DNA of 64,000 nt from Bubalus kerabau. Its lineage: Eukaryota; Chordata; Mammalia; Artiodactyla; Bovidae. The position numbers and the translations under genes are program-made. This document shows, in pieces, positions 1 to 11,744 of the stretch. The first letter of the stretch is position 1. Every line of letters starts with the position of its first letter. The stretch lies in NCBI RefSeq assembly GCF_029407905.1, contig NC_073624.1:8878501-8942500 (forward strand), given 5' to 3'. The notes beneath the pieces were generated by a model. The model made no database searches. It was not told where the DNA came from and was given only the letters and a program-made list of their open reading frames with translations.

Positions 1-79
1 AAATCCCCTTGGCCTTGGGCTTCCTAACATTTGTGGGGCGTCTTACCATTTGCAAAGCACTTGAACACGTCTGTCTTTA

Positions 80-226
80 GTCCCTGGGTCAATATGATCC
101 CCTGGAGAAGAGAATGGCCACCCACTCTGGTATTCTTGCCTGGAGGATTCCATGCACGGAGGAGCTCAGCAGGCTACAGTACATGGGGTCACAAAGACTC
201 GGACACGACTGAGTGACTAACACTTT
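80..226 (+). mobile_element. Bov-tA SINE, 5'-truncated
   Basis: The body and BovB-derived tail of the ruminant Bov-tA family are recognisable (GATCCCCTGGAGAAG, GTATTCTTGCCTGGAG, CGGACACGACTGAGTGAC). The tRNA-like 5' head is missing. Confidence 0.85.
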
Positions 227-244
227 AGTCTCATGACTTTCGGA

Positions 245-311
245 GAGTGAGACAGATGAGGGATTGGAGACTCAGAGAGGCTGAGTCAGTGGCTCAAAGT
301 CACACAGCGCT
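245..311 (-). repeat. MIR fragment
   Basis: The antisense MIR core can be read (GAGACTCAGAGAGGCTGAG, AAAGTCACACAGC). Old and degraded. Confidence 0.5.
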
Positions 312-1308
312 GAGCAGCCAGCAGGACGCCTCCCCCACGTTCCGATGCTGGAGGCATCCTGTCCCATGAGCTGTGCTGCCTCCAGCCACTCTCCCGGCAC
401 AGCCACGCATCAGCATTCTAATCAGCTGCCAAAAACTCAATATGGAGCCTCTGCCCTTAAAATTGTCTTTTGTATTCTTAATCTTGTAGATTAGCTTTGT
501 TTAAGCCATTAGCATATTTCATCATCTCTAATATATGGAAATTAGTGTTTTCATTTGGCTCATTAATCGCCGCTTCTTCCCCTAAAAGCCAGAGTTACTG
601 GAAACAATATTACACAAAGATCAGAACACCTCACATTCTTGAGATGAGCTGGGCGGGTGGTGGGGGGGGGGGCGAGCTAGCAATGATTATCCACTCTGAT
701 TCTGCCTCGACGCCTAAATGACAATCTTTAAAGGGGTGAATTTCAATGACTAATCTGCTGAGGCTTGGCTCTGCTGTTTAGCATGAGAACATAGCCGTAT
801 TCGCCAGCTTTTCAGCCCATCACTATTACCGCATGGAAAAATACAGTAAATAGAGATGTTTGGATATTAACAAGCAGTTGATAAAATTCTGAATTTTAAA
901 AATAATCTAGGGGGTGGGACAGGGTTGGGAATGAGTGTGTGTCTTTCTGTGATTTCTCTCTTCTGTGTTGGCAGCTGGCCTGTGCAGACCCCTCTGCCCT
1001 GCAACCAACCCTCTAATCTACATGGAGCGTTCACCTGCCCCTTGGGAAACCTGATGGGAAACGTGATAGCCATGTCTTCACCACAGCACCCTTGGGATGG
1101 GGGCGAGGACTTCCAGTGGGTGTAATGGTGTAACCAGAGGCCTCCAATGGGGCTGAGCTGGTTTCACTGAGGAAGTGCCCTGTTCAAGCTGGGGCCCGAG
1201 CTCAGTGCTCCCACAGAGAGGAGAAGCTGATCCATCATTGTCATCCCTGTATTAGTGTCCTAGGGCTGCTTGGCCACATGCTTGGTAGCTTAAAATAACA
1301 GTAATTTA
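312..1308. other. Intergenic DNA without a gene; AT-rich non-repeat stretch
   Basis: No open frame with support. About 430-900 is AT-rich, with several ATTA/TAAT cores and an 11-base G run at 662-672. I recognise no repeat family there, so part of it could be a conserved non-coding element. 900-1300 shows nothing I can name. Confidence 0.4.
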
Positions 1309-1645
1309 GGGACTTCCCTGGTGATCTGGGGGCTTCCCAGGTAAAGAATCTGCCAGCAATGCAGAACACCTAGGTTCGATCCCTGGGTTGGGAAGATCCT
1401 CTTGAGAAGGGCATGGCAACCCACTCCAGTATTCTTGCCTGGAAAATCCCATGGACAGAGGAGTCTGGTGGGCTACAGTCCACGTGGTCACAAAGAGTCA
1501 GACACAACTGAACACACACTGGCGATCCGGCGGCTAAGACTCTGCTCCCAGTGCCAGGGGCCATGTTTCATCCTTGGTCAGGGAAGTAGAACCCACAGAC
1601 CACAAGTAAGAGTTCACATGCTACAACAAAGAGTCTGCTGCAGCT
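1309..1645 (+). mobile_element. CHR-type SINE, split by a Bov-tA insertion
   Basis: The left end GGGACTTCCCTGGTGATC (from 1309) and the body from about 1519 (CGGCTAAGACTCTGCTCCCA) belong to one tRNA-Glu-derived cetartiodactyl CHR SINE. They are separated by a Bov-tA at about 1330-1518, with the near-repeat CTGGTGATC / CTGGCGATC on either side as target-site duplication. Confidence 0.7.
1330..1518 (+). mobile_element. Bov-tA SINE nested in a CHR SINE
   Basis: A near full-length Bov-tA: tRNA-like head (GTAAAGAATCTGCCAGCAAT, B-box GGTTCGATCCC), body, and BovB tail (CAGACACAACTGAACAC). It interrupts a CHR element. Confidence 0.85.
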
Positions 1646-1814
1646 AAGACCTGGTACAGTCTGAAGGCTCACCTGCCTCAATTCAGTCCTGCTCCCAAGA
1701 GAACGCAGTGTAACTAAAGCCCAGCCCTCCTTGTGTTCCCTTTCAGCCATTCAGAGGCTACACAGGGTCATGGAGGTAGCAACGTGAGAATCACAGTTTG
1801 GGGGATCAGACTGC

Positions 1815-1902
1815 AAGAACTTGAGTCCAGGTTCTGCCTGTTCTGAGCTCTGCAGCCCTGGGCCTGCTACTCAAGCTTCCTGAGCCTCTGTTCCTTCACC
1901 TG
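1815..1902 (+). repeat. MIR fragment
   Basis: Sense MIR core TCCTGAGCCTCTGTTCCTTC with upstream GGGCCTGCTACTCAAGC. Directly abuts the BovB element. Confidence 0.45.
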
Positions 1903-2951
1903 TTCAGTTCAGTTCAGTCGCTCAGTCATGTTCGACTCTTTGCAACCCCATGGACTTCAGCACACCAGGCTTCCCTGTCCATCACCAACTCCTGGAGCTT
2001 ATTCAAGCTCGTGTCCATCAAGAGGGTGATGCCATCCAACCATCTCACCCTTTGTGGTCCCCTTCTCATCCCGCCTTCAATCTTCCTAGCATCAGGGTCT
2101 TTTCTAATGAGTCAGTTCTTTGCATCAGGTGGCCAAAGTATTGGAGTTTCAGCTTCAACATCAGTCCTTCCAATGAATGTTCAGGACTGATTCCTTTAGG
2201 ATTGACCTTTAGGATCTCCTTGCTGTCCAAGGAACTCTCAAGAGTCTTCTCCAACACCACAGTTCAAAAACATCAATTCTGTGCTCATCTTTCTTTATAG
2301 TCCAATTCTCATATACATACATGACTACTGGAAAAACCATAGCTTTGACTAAACGGACCTTTGTTGGCAAAGTAATGTCTCTGCTTTTGAATATGCTATC
2401 TAGGTTGCTCATAGCTTTTCTTCCAAGGAGCAAGCATCTTTTAATTTCATGGCTGCAGTCACCATCTGCAGTGATTTTGGAGCCCCAAAAAATAAAGTCT
2501 CTCACTGTTTCCATTGTTTCCCCATCTATTTGCCATGAAGTGATGGGACCAGATGCCATGATCTTAGTTTTCTGAATGTTGAGTTTTAAGCCAACTTTTT
2601 CACTCTCCTCTTTCACTTTCATCAAGAGGCTCTTTAGTTCTTCATTTTCTGCCATAAAGGTATTATCATCTGCATATCTGAGGTTATTGATATTTCTCTG
2701 AGCAATCTTGATTCCAGCTTGTGCTTCATCTAGTCTGGCATTTCACATGATATGTATTCTGCATATAAGTTAAATAAGCAGGGTGACAATATACAGCCTT
2801 GACGTACTCCTTTCCCGATTTGGAACCAGTCTGTTGTTCCGTGTCCAGTTCTAACTGTTGCTTCTTGACCTGCATACAGATTTCTCAGGGGTCAGGTCAG
2901 GTGGTCTGGTATTCCCATCTCTTTAAGAATTTTCCACAGTTTGTTGTGATC
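1903..2951 (-). mobile_element. BovB (RTE) LINE, 5'-truncated, 3' end with reverse-transcriptase C-terminal region
   Basis: The antisense 3' end (TTCAGTTCAGTTCAGTCGCT) is at the left. On the minus strand about 148 codons remain open (2655-2209) and read as the C-terminal part of the BovB ORF2 protein ([49 protein letters not shown]). Further upstream sequence is degraded. It lies head-to-head with a plus-strand copy. Confidence 0.9.
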
Positions 2952-3858
2952 CGTCAAGGCTGTATATTGTCACCCTGTTTATTTAACTTATATGCAGAGT
3001 ACATCATGAGAAACGCTGGACTGGAAGAAACACAAGCTGGAATCAAGATTGCCAGGAGAAATATCTATAACCTCAGATATGCAGATGATACCACCCTTAT
3101 GGCAGAAAGTGAAGAGGAACTCAAAAGCCTCTTGATGAAAGTGAAAGTGGAGAGTGAAAAAGTTGGCTTAAAGCTCAGCATTCAGAAAACGAAGATCATG
3201 GCATCTGGTCCCACCACTTCATGGGAAATAGATGGAGAAACAGTGGAAACAGTGTCAGACTTTATTTTTCTGGGCTCCAAAATCACTGCAGATGGTGACT
3301 GCAGCCATGAAATTAAAAGACGCTTACTCCTTGGAAGGAAAGTTATGACCAACCTAGATAGCATGTTCAAAAGCAGAGACATTACTTTGCCAACAAAGGT
3401 TTGTCTAGTCAAGGCTATGGTTTTTCCTGTGGTCATGTATGGATGTGAGAGCTGGACTGTGAAGGAGGCTGAGCACCGAAGAATTGATGCTTTTGAACTG
3501 TGGTATTGGAGAAGACTCTTGAGAGTCCCTTGGACTGCAAGGAGATCCAACCAGTCCATTCTGAAGGAGATCAGCCCTGGGATTTCTTTGGAAGGAATGA
3601 TGCTAAAGCTGAAACTCCAGTACTTTGGCCACCTCATGCGAAGAGTTGACTCATTGGAAAAGACTCTGATGCTGGGAGGGATTGGGGGCAGGAGGAGAAG
3701 GGAGCGACAGAGGATGAGATGGCTGGATGGCATCACTGACTCGATGGACGTGAGTCTGAGTGAACTCCAGGAATTGGTGATGGACAGGGAGACCTGGCAT
3801 GCTGCGATTCATGGGGTCACAAAGAGTCGGACACGACTGATGACTGATCTGATCTGAC
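2952..3858 (+). mobile_element. BovB (RTE) LINE, 5'-truncated, long open 3' frame
   Basis: It starts abruptly at CGTCAAGGCTGTATATTGTC and ends CTGATCTGATCTGAC. An open frame through to about 3857 encodes the end of the ORF2 reverse transcriptase, including the RT core [16 protein letters not shown], and the following domain to [11 protein letters not shown]. Frame integrity suggests a fairly young copy. The endonuclease and most of the RT are missing, so it cannot be autonomous. The frame also continues upstream into unrelated antisense BovB by chance. Confidence 0.9.
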
Positions 3859-3926
3859 ACAGCCTTTGGTGTAGTCAATAAAGCAGAAGTAGATGTTTCA
3901 CTGTATATCATGAGTTATTAGCACTC

Positions 3927-4012
3927 ATGTCACCTGGCTATTGTGAGAATTAAATGAAAACATGTCTACAAGACGCCTTGTACATAGTAGATGCTCAATC
4001 AGTGTTAGCTCT
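3927..4012 (+). repeat. MIR 3' fragment
   Basis: Sense MIR 3' core: GTGAGAATTAAATGAAAACA followed by TACATAGTAGATGCTCAATC. Confidence 0.6.
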
Positions 4013-5368
4013 CTTCTTCCATCTCCATGTTTCCCACATACCTTACACAGTCCTTGGATTTGGCAGTGACCTGATATTATTATATAAACAATTCTGCAAC
4101 AAATATGTGCTTCTCAAGCTGAACTTGTGTTTCAATTAGTTGGCAAGGAGAAGCATTTTTCAGTGTCTGGGTTTTAAGAATTCACTAAGGGGTACCCAGC
4201 CAGCTGATGGGCTGCCTTCTTTGAAACGAACACAGGTCCAACGCCGGCCTGGCAATGATTGACCGTCACAGTGTCTCTCCAGGTCCCATGTCGCGTGGGC
4301 CTTTGTGTCTGCTGTACAGAAATCAATTGCCGTGTTCCCAGGAGCCTGCACACCCAGGAGCAGCATTCAGAAGAGAACAGCTGCCCTGGAACACGCGTCT
4401 CTCTGCTCAGTGGCTCCAGCTGACCCTGGTTCCCCGCCCCTGCCTCTGGCAGGTGAGGCTGTAGCCTGCTGCAAAATGACACTCGTGGGAGGGCTGCCCC
4501 TTGCCGAGGTCACCGCCGTCTCAATTTCTGGAGGCTCAAAAATGGTGGCTTTATCGGCTTTTCCAGAAGTGCTCAAGCCAGAGGAGACTGATTTGTAACA
4601 ACTCAAATCGAAAGAGACCCTCATGAGCTGGATCATTCTTTGGCACCAGAGTTCAAGTGTTTATTCATTCATTTGTTTATTCATTCACTCATTCAACAAG
4701 CATCTACAGAGGGCCAGGCAATTTCCCGCATTAACTCAACTCTTAATCCCAAGAGTTCTCATTATCCTTCCTCTCACAGGTGGGAAACTGAGGTTTGGAA
4801 AGAGGAAGTCATTTCCCCAGATGCCTGCCCTTTTGTGAGTTCAGGATAGAGACAGGAAAGAACAGGGGGTCCAGAGAGAAAAGCAGTAGGGAGATGAGGC
4901 TGGCGAGGCAGACTGGGGCCTGGTTATAAGCCTGGGGTGATGGGGTGTCCATTCAGGAAACAATACCAGCATCACCGTGACTGTCAGTGCAGAGATTAGA
5001 AATCGTGTGGGGTCAGAATGCTTGCCTGTGGGTGCCTCTGTGGCCCAGCATCTTCCCATCTCTTCTTCAGGGTATCTCTAGCTAACCACACCTGCGCCCT
5101 CCTCCAGAAAGTGTTTCCTTATCAACGTTCTTATAGCCAGTGCACTAATCAGGTCTTGCTCAGTTATGCTGTGGTCACAGACAACCCAGATTCTCCGTGG
5201 CTTACGAACACCACAGCGTATTTCTCTCTCAAGTTAAACCCCTGGTCAGCCAAGGCTCTTATCCATGGCATCTTCTTTCTGGGATCCAGAATGAAGGAAC
5301 AGCCCCTCCCTGGGATGTGCTCTCATGACAAGGGCAAAAGAAGAAGGGTGGAACCACACAAAGAAACA
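4013..5368. other. Intergenic DNA; TTCA-rich patch and antisense MIR at 4660-4830
   Basis: No supportable gene. 4660-4710 is a short TTCA-type simple repeat, and 4730-4830 reads as antisense MIR (CACAGGTGGGAAACTGAGG). The short open frames on both strands lack splice context and family resemblance. Confidence 0.5.
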
Positions 5369-5378
5369 GGTTATTTAC

Positions 5379-6058
5379 CTTTATCGTCTATTGTTGTTGT
5401 TCATTGCTATTCAGCCGCTAACTCATGTCTGACTCTTTGCAACCCTATGAACTGTAGCACGCCAGGCTTCCCTGTCCTTCACTATCTCCTGGAGTTTGCT
5501 CAAACTCATGTCCATTGAGTTACCGATGCCATCCAACCATCTCATCCTCTGCCTCTCTCTTCTCCTCCTGCCCTAAGTCTTTCCCAGCATCAGGGTCTTT
5601 TCCAATGAGTCGACTCTTCACATCAGGTGGCCAAAGTATTGGAACTTCAGCTTTAGCATCACTCCTGTGAATACACAGGGTTGATCTCCTTTAGGATTGT
5701 CTGGTGTGATCTCCTTGCTGTCCAAGGGACTCTCAAGAGTCTTCTCCAGCACCACAGTTCGAGAGCATCAATTCTTCCGCACTCAGCCTTCTTTATGGTC
5801 CAACTCTCACATCCATACATGACTACCAGAAAGTCATAGCTTTGACTATATGGACCTTTGTTGGCAGAATGACGTCTCCGCTTTTCTAATACTGTGTCTG
5901 GGTTTGTCATAGCTTTTCTTCCAAGGAGCAAGTGTCTTGTAATTTCACTGCTGCAATCACAGCCCACAGAGATTTTGGATCCGAGGAAAATAAAATTTGC
6001 CACTGCTTCCACTTTTTCCCCATCTATTTACCATGAAGTAATGGGACTGGCTGAACAA
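5379..6058 (-). mobile_element. BovB LINE fragment with target-site duplication
   Basis: Antisense BovB 3' region, disrupted by indels; traces such as [20 protein letters not shown] are readable on the minus strand. It is flanked by an exact 9-bp direct repeat, GTTATTTAC, at 5370-5378 and 6059-6067, consistent with a single target-primed insertion that was 5'-truncated. Confidence 0.88.
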
Positions 6059-6099
6059 GTTATTTACAATGGTCTCGTTTACACTATGGAAATAATATT

Positions 6100-6640
6100 A
6101 ATTCTCTCCCAGTGAGGCTCCTATAAAGATTAAATGGAAAACAGTGCAACTGTACAGAATCATGTGCACTGCCAACTTACAGCTTTGCAGCGCCAAGCAC
6201 AGTGCCTGACACAAAGAGACGGCTCGAGAGTTCCATGTGGAACTTGATTCGTCAATCAGTATTTACCTAGCCCCTTCTGTCTGGCAGGCGCTATTCTAGG
6301 AGAGATCTTGGGGTCTAGAGGAGAATGAGACCTGCAGGCTTCCTGTTGTCATGGGCCTGATAGCCCAGTTAGTGAGCACAGACGATAAAGAATTAAGTCA
6401 GAATTCCAGAGAGTGGTAAGAGCTGTAAAGAAAATAAAGCAGAATGGCTAAAAACAGGTCAGAAAGTGAATGACACTCATCGACAAAGACCCCTCCCAAG
6501 AGGTAACTTTGAGCTGAGACCCATTTAATGAGAAGGAGCCACTCATGAAAAAAAATCAAGGAACCAGCATCCTGAACAGAAGGAGAGCACAGGCAAAGGC
6601 CCCAAGGCAGAGATGAGCTTGACTGTTTAAGGAACACAAA
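6100..6640. repeat. Old MIR/L2-type repeat remnants
   Basis: 6105-6215 resembles sense MIR (AAAGATTAAATGGAAAAC, GCACAGTGCCTGACACAAAG). 6250-6640 has the wording of an L2-type element (CTGGCAGGCGCTATTCTAGG, CAGGCAAAGGCCCCAAGGCA). Both are strongly diverged, so family and borders are approximate. Confidence 0.45.
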
Positions 6641-8900
6641 GAAGCTCAATCAGGCCAGTGCATCCTGAGTGCAGGGGGCACCCACTCCGAAGGCAGCCAG
6701 AAAGAGGCAGGGACCTCCGCCCCTCTTCTTGTGTCCTTCCAGGGCCGCCAGAACCTTGCCCAGTGCCTGGGGCACAGCCAGAGTCTAGGAAGCATCTCTT
6801 CAAGAAAGAGTAGCGGGCAGGATGGATCGACAGCCCCACAGAGGCAGAGCTCCTCCCATGGTGGGGCTGTGGACGCTCTGCCCATTCCTTCCTTTTGATT
6901 CTCCTCCTTGGTTCCTCCCTGGCCCCTGGAAACTTCTTTCAGTGCAGCATCACCCCATGACATGTTACAATTTCCAAAATTATAGCTTTCTGATGACCTA
7001 GAGATGTACTTCATTCTTACAAATAAGCTCTCCCCAAACCACAGTGTGGGATTGGCCAGAATGAATCCCATCCACTGTGACTGCTGTCAGCTCTGCCCCC
7101 AAACCATGGCAGCCACCGACCTTGGCCTGGATTTCTGGGTGATTTTTGCTTGGGGGACCTAGCTCTCACTCCCCACAAACAGTGGAGTCACATAGTATGC
7201 ACATCTAACTCCACCTCCATACTTCAGCTACGCCCGCTTGCAGAAGAGAAGGAGCCAGTAACAAGTAACACGGTGAACTCGGCCTCAGAATGAGCCGGGA
7301 TAGGAAAGGAGACTCAGCCGTTCCCTGAGTGCTCCAGCGCTCTCACGGTGAGAGCATCTTTCCTTCCGTGGTCCTGGAGATCTTAGTGCTAAAAGATCTG
7401 GGAGATCTGAAAGTACCTGGCTCCTATAAAGCGATCACACTCGGTGCCAGCATGGAGGACACCTGGGCCAAGCCGGCCAGCCATAAGCCAGGACGTCACC
7501 CTCACAGGGAAGCCTTACCAGGGGTTCCAGTGGGGAGTAGGGTGAGGAGTTGCCATACAAGTGATTCCACTGTCTGTGCTCACTTCAGAGTGAAGCCTGG
7601 AGCTGCTTGTGCAGGGATGGCTCTGGAGGAGGCCTGTGTGCTGAGTTGAGCATCAGAAGACCAGACTCTGGCCCTGGCTGGCCCCTGAGCTGGTGACCTG
7701 TTCCCCAGGTGTAAGACAAAGGCCTTGGGGTGGATGGTCTCAGCACATCCCCACCCTAACTCTGACATTGCGTGATCCTGAAGGGGGCACCACTGTGGGA
7801 CTATATATGGAGCATTGACAAGAGTTCTGGGGAGGGATGGTGAGCAGAAGCCACACCTGGGTCGAAGAAGTCATGGAGAAGACACCCACTGGACCTTCCC
7901 AAGCCTGACTGGAGGCTTAGCTTCCACCAGGAAGGGATCAGTCCATTGAGGAACCCCTTCCAGAGCAGCCATGCCCTGGGAACCAGGCTGATGCCAGAAA
8001 TCAGCCAACCTCCTGGTCCACGGCATCTCGTTAGCCAGGGGCCTCTTTAGCATCAGACGCCCCAGAGACAACAAAGGGATGTGCTGAGGTGAGCAGTCGG
8101 GGAAAAGCAGAAGCAAGCCCCTATCTAGTTAGAAAGTGTCTCACATGGCCCTCCCATCAGAGGCCTCAAGGCAAGTGGGCATTGGGAGCAGGCAAGGGCA
8201 TTGAGGAGGAGGCAGGCCCCAGAAATGGAAGAGGCTTCAAGTCATCCCAGCACCCCAAATCCAGGTTGCCTAGTGACAACACAAAGAAGGTTGCAAGGGG
8301 GCAAGGCGTGACCGAGCAGGAGGCCCAGGATGGGGAGTTGAGGTAGCTGGAGGCCCCAGCAGGAAGCTGAGCCTGGGGTTACCAAGAACCTGGCAGACAG
8401 GGGCCTGGGCTGGAACCAGGGTTTCCTGAGGGCCCAGCACATGCAGGGCTGTGGACAAGCCTGTGCCAGGGACAGAGCTGTGAAGGGATGAAACACTGAT
8501 GTGAGGGTGATTCTTGGGATCGTGGACGCACATGGGGCAGCCTCTGAATGGAGCCATGGGCCAGGAGCCCGATGCAAACAGCCAAAAGCGATCGTCAGGA
8601 ATTCTCCCTTTAACCTTCACATCTCTAAGGCTTGTGCAGCTTGTGTTCTGAGCGGGACGTATGTGGATCCTCTGCCCTTCACAGCCCACTCCTCTCCTGG
8701 GCTGTCCCTCTGCCAGAGCCCCAGCATCCAAGCTCTGTGAGCCCCGCCCAATCTCTCCCGAGCTCCAGAAAGGGGACTGAGGCCCTCCAGTGCTGGGTGA
8801 GCCAGGGCCCCACGTGGAACCGGGGGACACACAGGGCTGGAAAGGCTCGGGCAGAGCTGCAGTGGGAGAGGGAGGAAGAAGAGGTGGAAATTAGTCATAG
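6641..8900. other. Intergenic DNA with no recognised gene or repeat
   Basis: GC-moderate unique sequence. Overlapping open frames of 60-190 codons occur on both strands, especially 8242-8904. None shows a known domain, consistent codon use or a convincing splice or promoter context, and I regard them as chance. Confidence 0.5.
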
Positions 8901-8904
8901 TCAC

Positions 8905-9060
8905 ACACCGAACTCTGCAAACCAGGTATTACCTTCCCCATGTTGTGGTGAGGAAATTAGTCTCAGGGAACTTAAGGAACTGCCCAAGAACACACAGCCA
9001 AGTACAAGTCAGAGGCTGGATTTGAATGCAGATCTGCTTGAGTCCAAAGAAATGTTCTTA
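8905..9060 (-). repeat. MIR
   Basis: Antisense MIR: GAGGAAATTAGTCTCAGGGA, ACTGCCCAAGAACACACAGC, GGATTTGAATGCAGATCTG. Confidence 0.7.
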
Positions 9061-9118
9061 CAACGCAAGACACTGCACATCCCGTCAGAGAAGTGCAAAG
9101 AAAGAACCCAGAGCTAAG

Positions 9119-9146
9119 GGTGTGTGTGTGTGTGTGTGTGTGTGTC
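9119..9146. repeat. (TG)n microsatellite
   Basis: About 13 uninterrupted TG units; likely polymorphic. Confidence 0.95.
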
Positions 9147-9782
9147 CAGGGCAGGGGTAGGGTGGTAGCGGGAGAGTGGAGATAAGAGGATGCCATCAGC
9201 TGGAAAGGAGAAAGGAAAAGAAACAACTGCAGAGGAAGAGAATAAAGGAACAGTTGCCAGCATGAAACTCAAGGACAGACCTTTGGAAATTTTAGAAGTT
9301 GTCAGATCTTTCTTGATGAGTTTTTTTTTAACTGGTGGCATAACTTTGGGAAAGCGCCAGGGACAGAAAAATGGAGACAATTAAATGATCCCCCCACCAC
9401 CGACTGTTTTCCCATAAACCTCTCCATCACCCCTGCAGGGCCCTGGGGCCCCGAGGAATAGCTTAAAAGGCACAGTGTTCAGTCACATTGTAAAGACCCA
9501 TTGCTTTCCATCCATAGCTGCGCATCACAATGTTTACAGTCAAGCTCTGGAGCCCAAGTCTGTTAAAATTCTGATGGTTCTGTGGCTTTGGGATTGGCTA
9601 ATGATAGAAACTTCCACAGAGGAAGAAAAACTCTAATGACAGCCAGTACAGCAGAAGCCAAATGCAGCGAGCACGGCCACAGTGTGGGGTCTGCTCAGAG
9701 CCTTCTGTCCTGGCTGGAAGAGCACACCTCCCACCATTTTGGGTTCATGGTCGTGTCTGATTCTCGGATGTTGTGAAACACA

Positions 9783-9908
9783 GGTGTGTGCTGTCTGCTC
9801 AGTCGTGTCCAACTCTTTGCGACCCCATGGACTGTAGCCCACCAGGCTCCTCTGTCCATGGGATTTTCCAGGTAAAAATACTGCAGTGGGTTGCCATTTC
9901 CTCCTCTG
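9783..9908 (-). mobile_element. Bov-tA SINE, truncated
   Basis: Antisense tail and body (GTCGTGTCCAACTCTTTGCG, ATGGACTGTAGCCCACCAGG), stopping at TTGCCATTTCC before the tRNA-like head. Confidence 0.85.
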
Positions 9909-11740
9909 AAAAGGTTTATTAATATCACTAATAACAACAACAGTAATACATTAGTAGCTTACATTTGTATTTCACATGAGGAATTTACACCTGCAGAGAA
10001 TTCGATGTTTAACAAAGTATATCTCATACCTTTCCTCTCTCCCTGGCAAATAACCTAGGAAGCAAGTGAGGAAAACACCATGGAATCAGATAAACCTGGT
10101 CCCAACCTCCCTGCTGCAGGGCAAAACTGTGCCTCCCATTCCCCTGGAGGTTAGGTGTGGCTGTGTCACTTATGAAGCCTTTATGTTCTGAGTCACCTGT
10201 TCCCTGCCACGCAGCAACACCGCAGAGTCCCCAGCCAGCAAGCGTTGGGTTGGTACAGATGAAGGTAACCTCGCAGCTTCTTACCAAACTGATGCTGAAA
10301 ACTTAGCTTCTGTTCACTGGTGCTAAATTGAAGCTCAGAGTTTTGGGTGAAGTAGAAAAGGATAGCGTTATTGCTTTGCCAGGGAGGGGGACACAGCAGG
10401 CTCCTGCCTCTCAAAATGATATGTGCGAACCTGGGAGGATTGGGAGGGGAGCTTCCTAGCATGAGGGAGGGGTCTGCTGACCAGGATGAGGTTATATGCA
10501 GGGCCTGCACTCCTTTCGTGGTCTTCTCTAGAATAAAGAATGCTAGCACCTTCCATCTGTTGGGGGTTTTAGTTCTGTAAAGAACTCCAAGATATTTTTG
10601 TGTGTATCCCTTGAGGCAGAACCAGGACAGTACCCCAAGGCTGCGATACCGTTTCCTGGCTGTTCCTCCCTTGTCTCTGCATCCCCTCCCTTCCCTGATA
10701 AGTAGTTGTTCAAATCTGCCCTTTGGAACTCAGAGAAGATCACAGAGTCAGAAGGCCATTCCCTAACGAACAAGAAATGGGGTGAAAGAAAAGCTTCTGT
10801 GTCCAGGGTCCTGCTTGGTTTCAATACTGACTGGAGCAGAAATTAGCCCCATCTCCAAAATAAGCTAATGAAAACATGCTTCCCTAAGGCCTCCTAGATA
10901 CCAGCTGGCAATGGATCCTCGGTCTCCTGCTCCTTCTTGGCCATCAGGAAGGGCAAGCATTGAATCCAGCCTGAGTGTTAGAACGGATGACCTTGGGCAA
11001 GCTTAGCCTCTGTGGGTGCTGCTTTGCTCCTCTGGGAAACAGAAATGATGGAGGCAGGACGGTTGGGAGAACTTGATCAGACACCATCACATGGATCGCT
11101 TGGCTGTAATGGGTGCCCTCCCCACTCCCCCAGCGTGTATCTCGCGGGGACTCATGCACCTCGGGGAGTCTAAAGTTGACTCAGGGCTCCCCAGATGCCC
11201 TCCTCGAATGGCTGCCTCTTCCGCCCTCAGCTGAGTAGAGTTTTTATTCCCATCTGGGCTCGGAATCCGGAAGCTGTCTCCTTTGTGTCCAACTAGAATG
11301 GTTTTCATTTCAAAATGTATCATTGTCCGGGAACAATGGCGTGAGGCAGAGCTGAGCTGCTCCTGAGAATAGAAGCAGTGGAAGGCATCTGAGCGCAGTG
11401 GCACCTCTGAGCAGCACCAGGCGTCGGCAGGAAGGACCCTGTAATTAATTTTTAAATTTGCTATTATCATGCATTTAGGCAGTAGGCTGGCGTTTCACTT
11501 GGTTTTGACCTTTCAAAATGTTACAAGCCATATCAGTCTTTCTCCAATGTTGAAGGACGCTGCCTGAGAGGCTATAAAAACCTCAGCTTCATGGACTGGC
11601 ATGCTTCCTTTTTAAAGTTTTCTCTCGTTTCCCTTTATTTTACTTGTCATCTACATAAAGCAAATCACGCACACACCCTTTGTTTTCTGGAAATGAGGTG
11701 TGTGCTTCCATCCCTTCATTTCCGTTCCCCAAGTGGCTGT
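9909..11740. other. Intergenic unique DNA
   Basis: No gene supported. 11420-11540 is AT-rich with homeobox-like cores (TAATTAATTTTTAAATTTGC) and no recognised repeat. The remainder shows nothing I can name. Confidence 0.45.
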
Positions 11741-11744
11741 CACA

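Noticed and set aside
3182..3736. 184-codon minus-strand open frame
   Set aside because: Antisense shadow of the BovB reverse-transcriptase frame.
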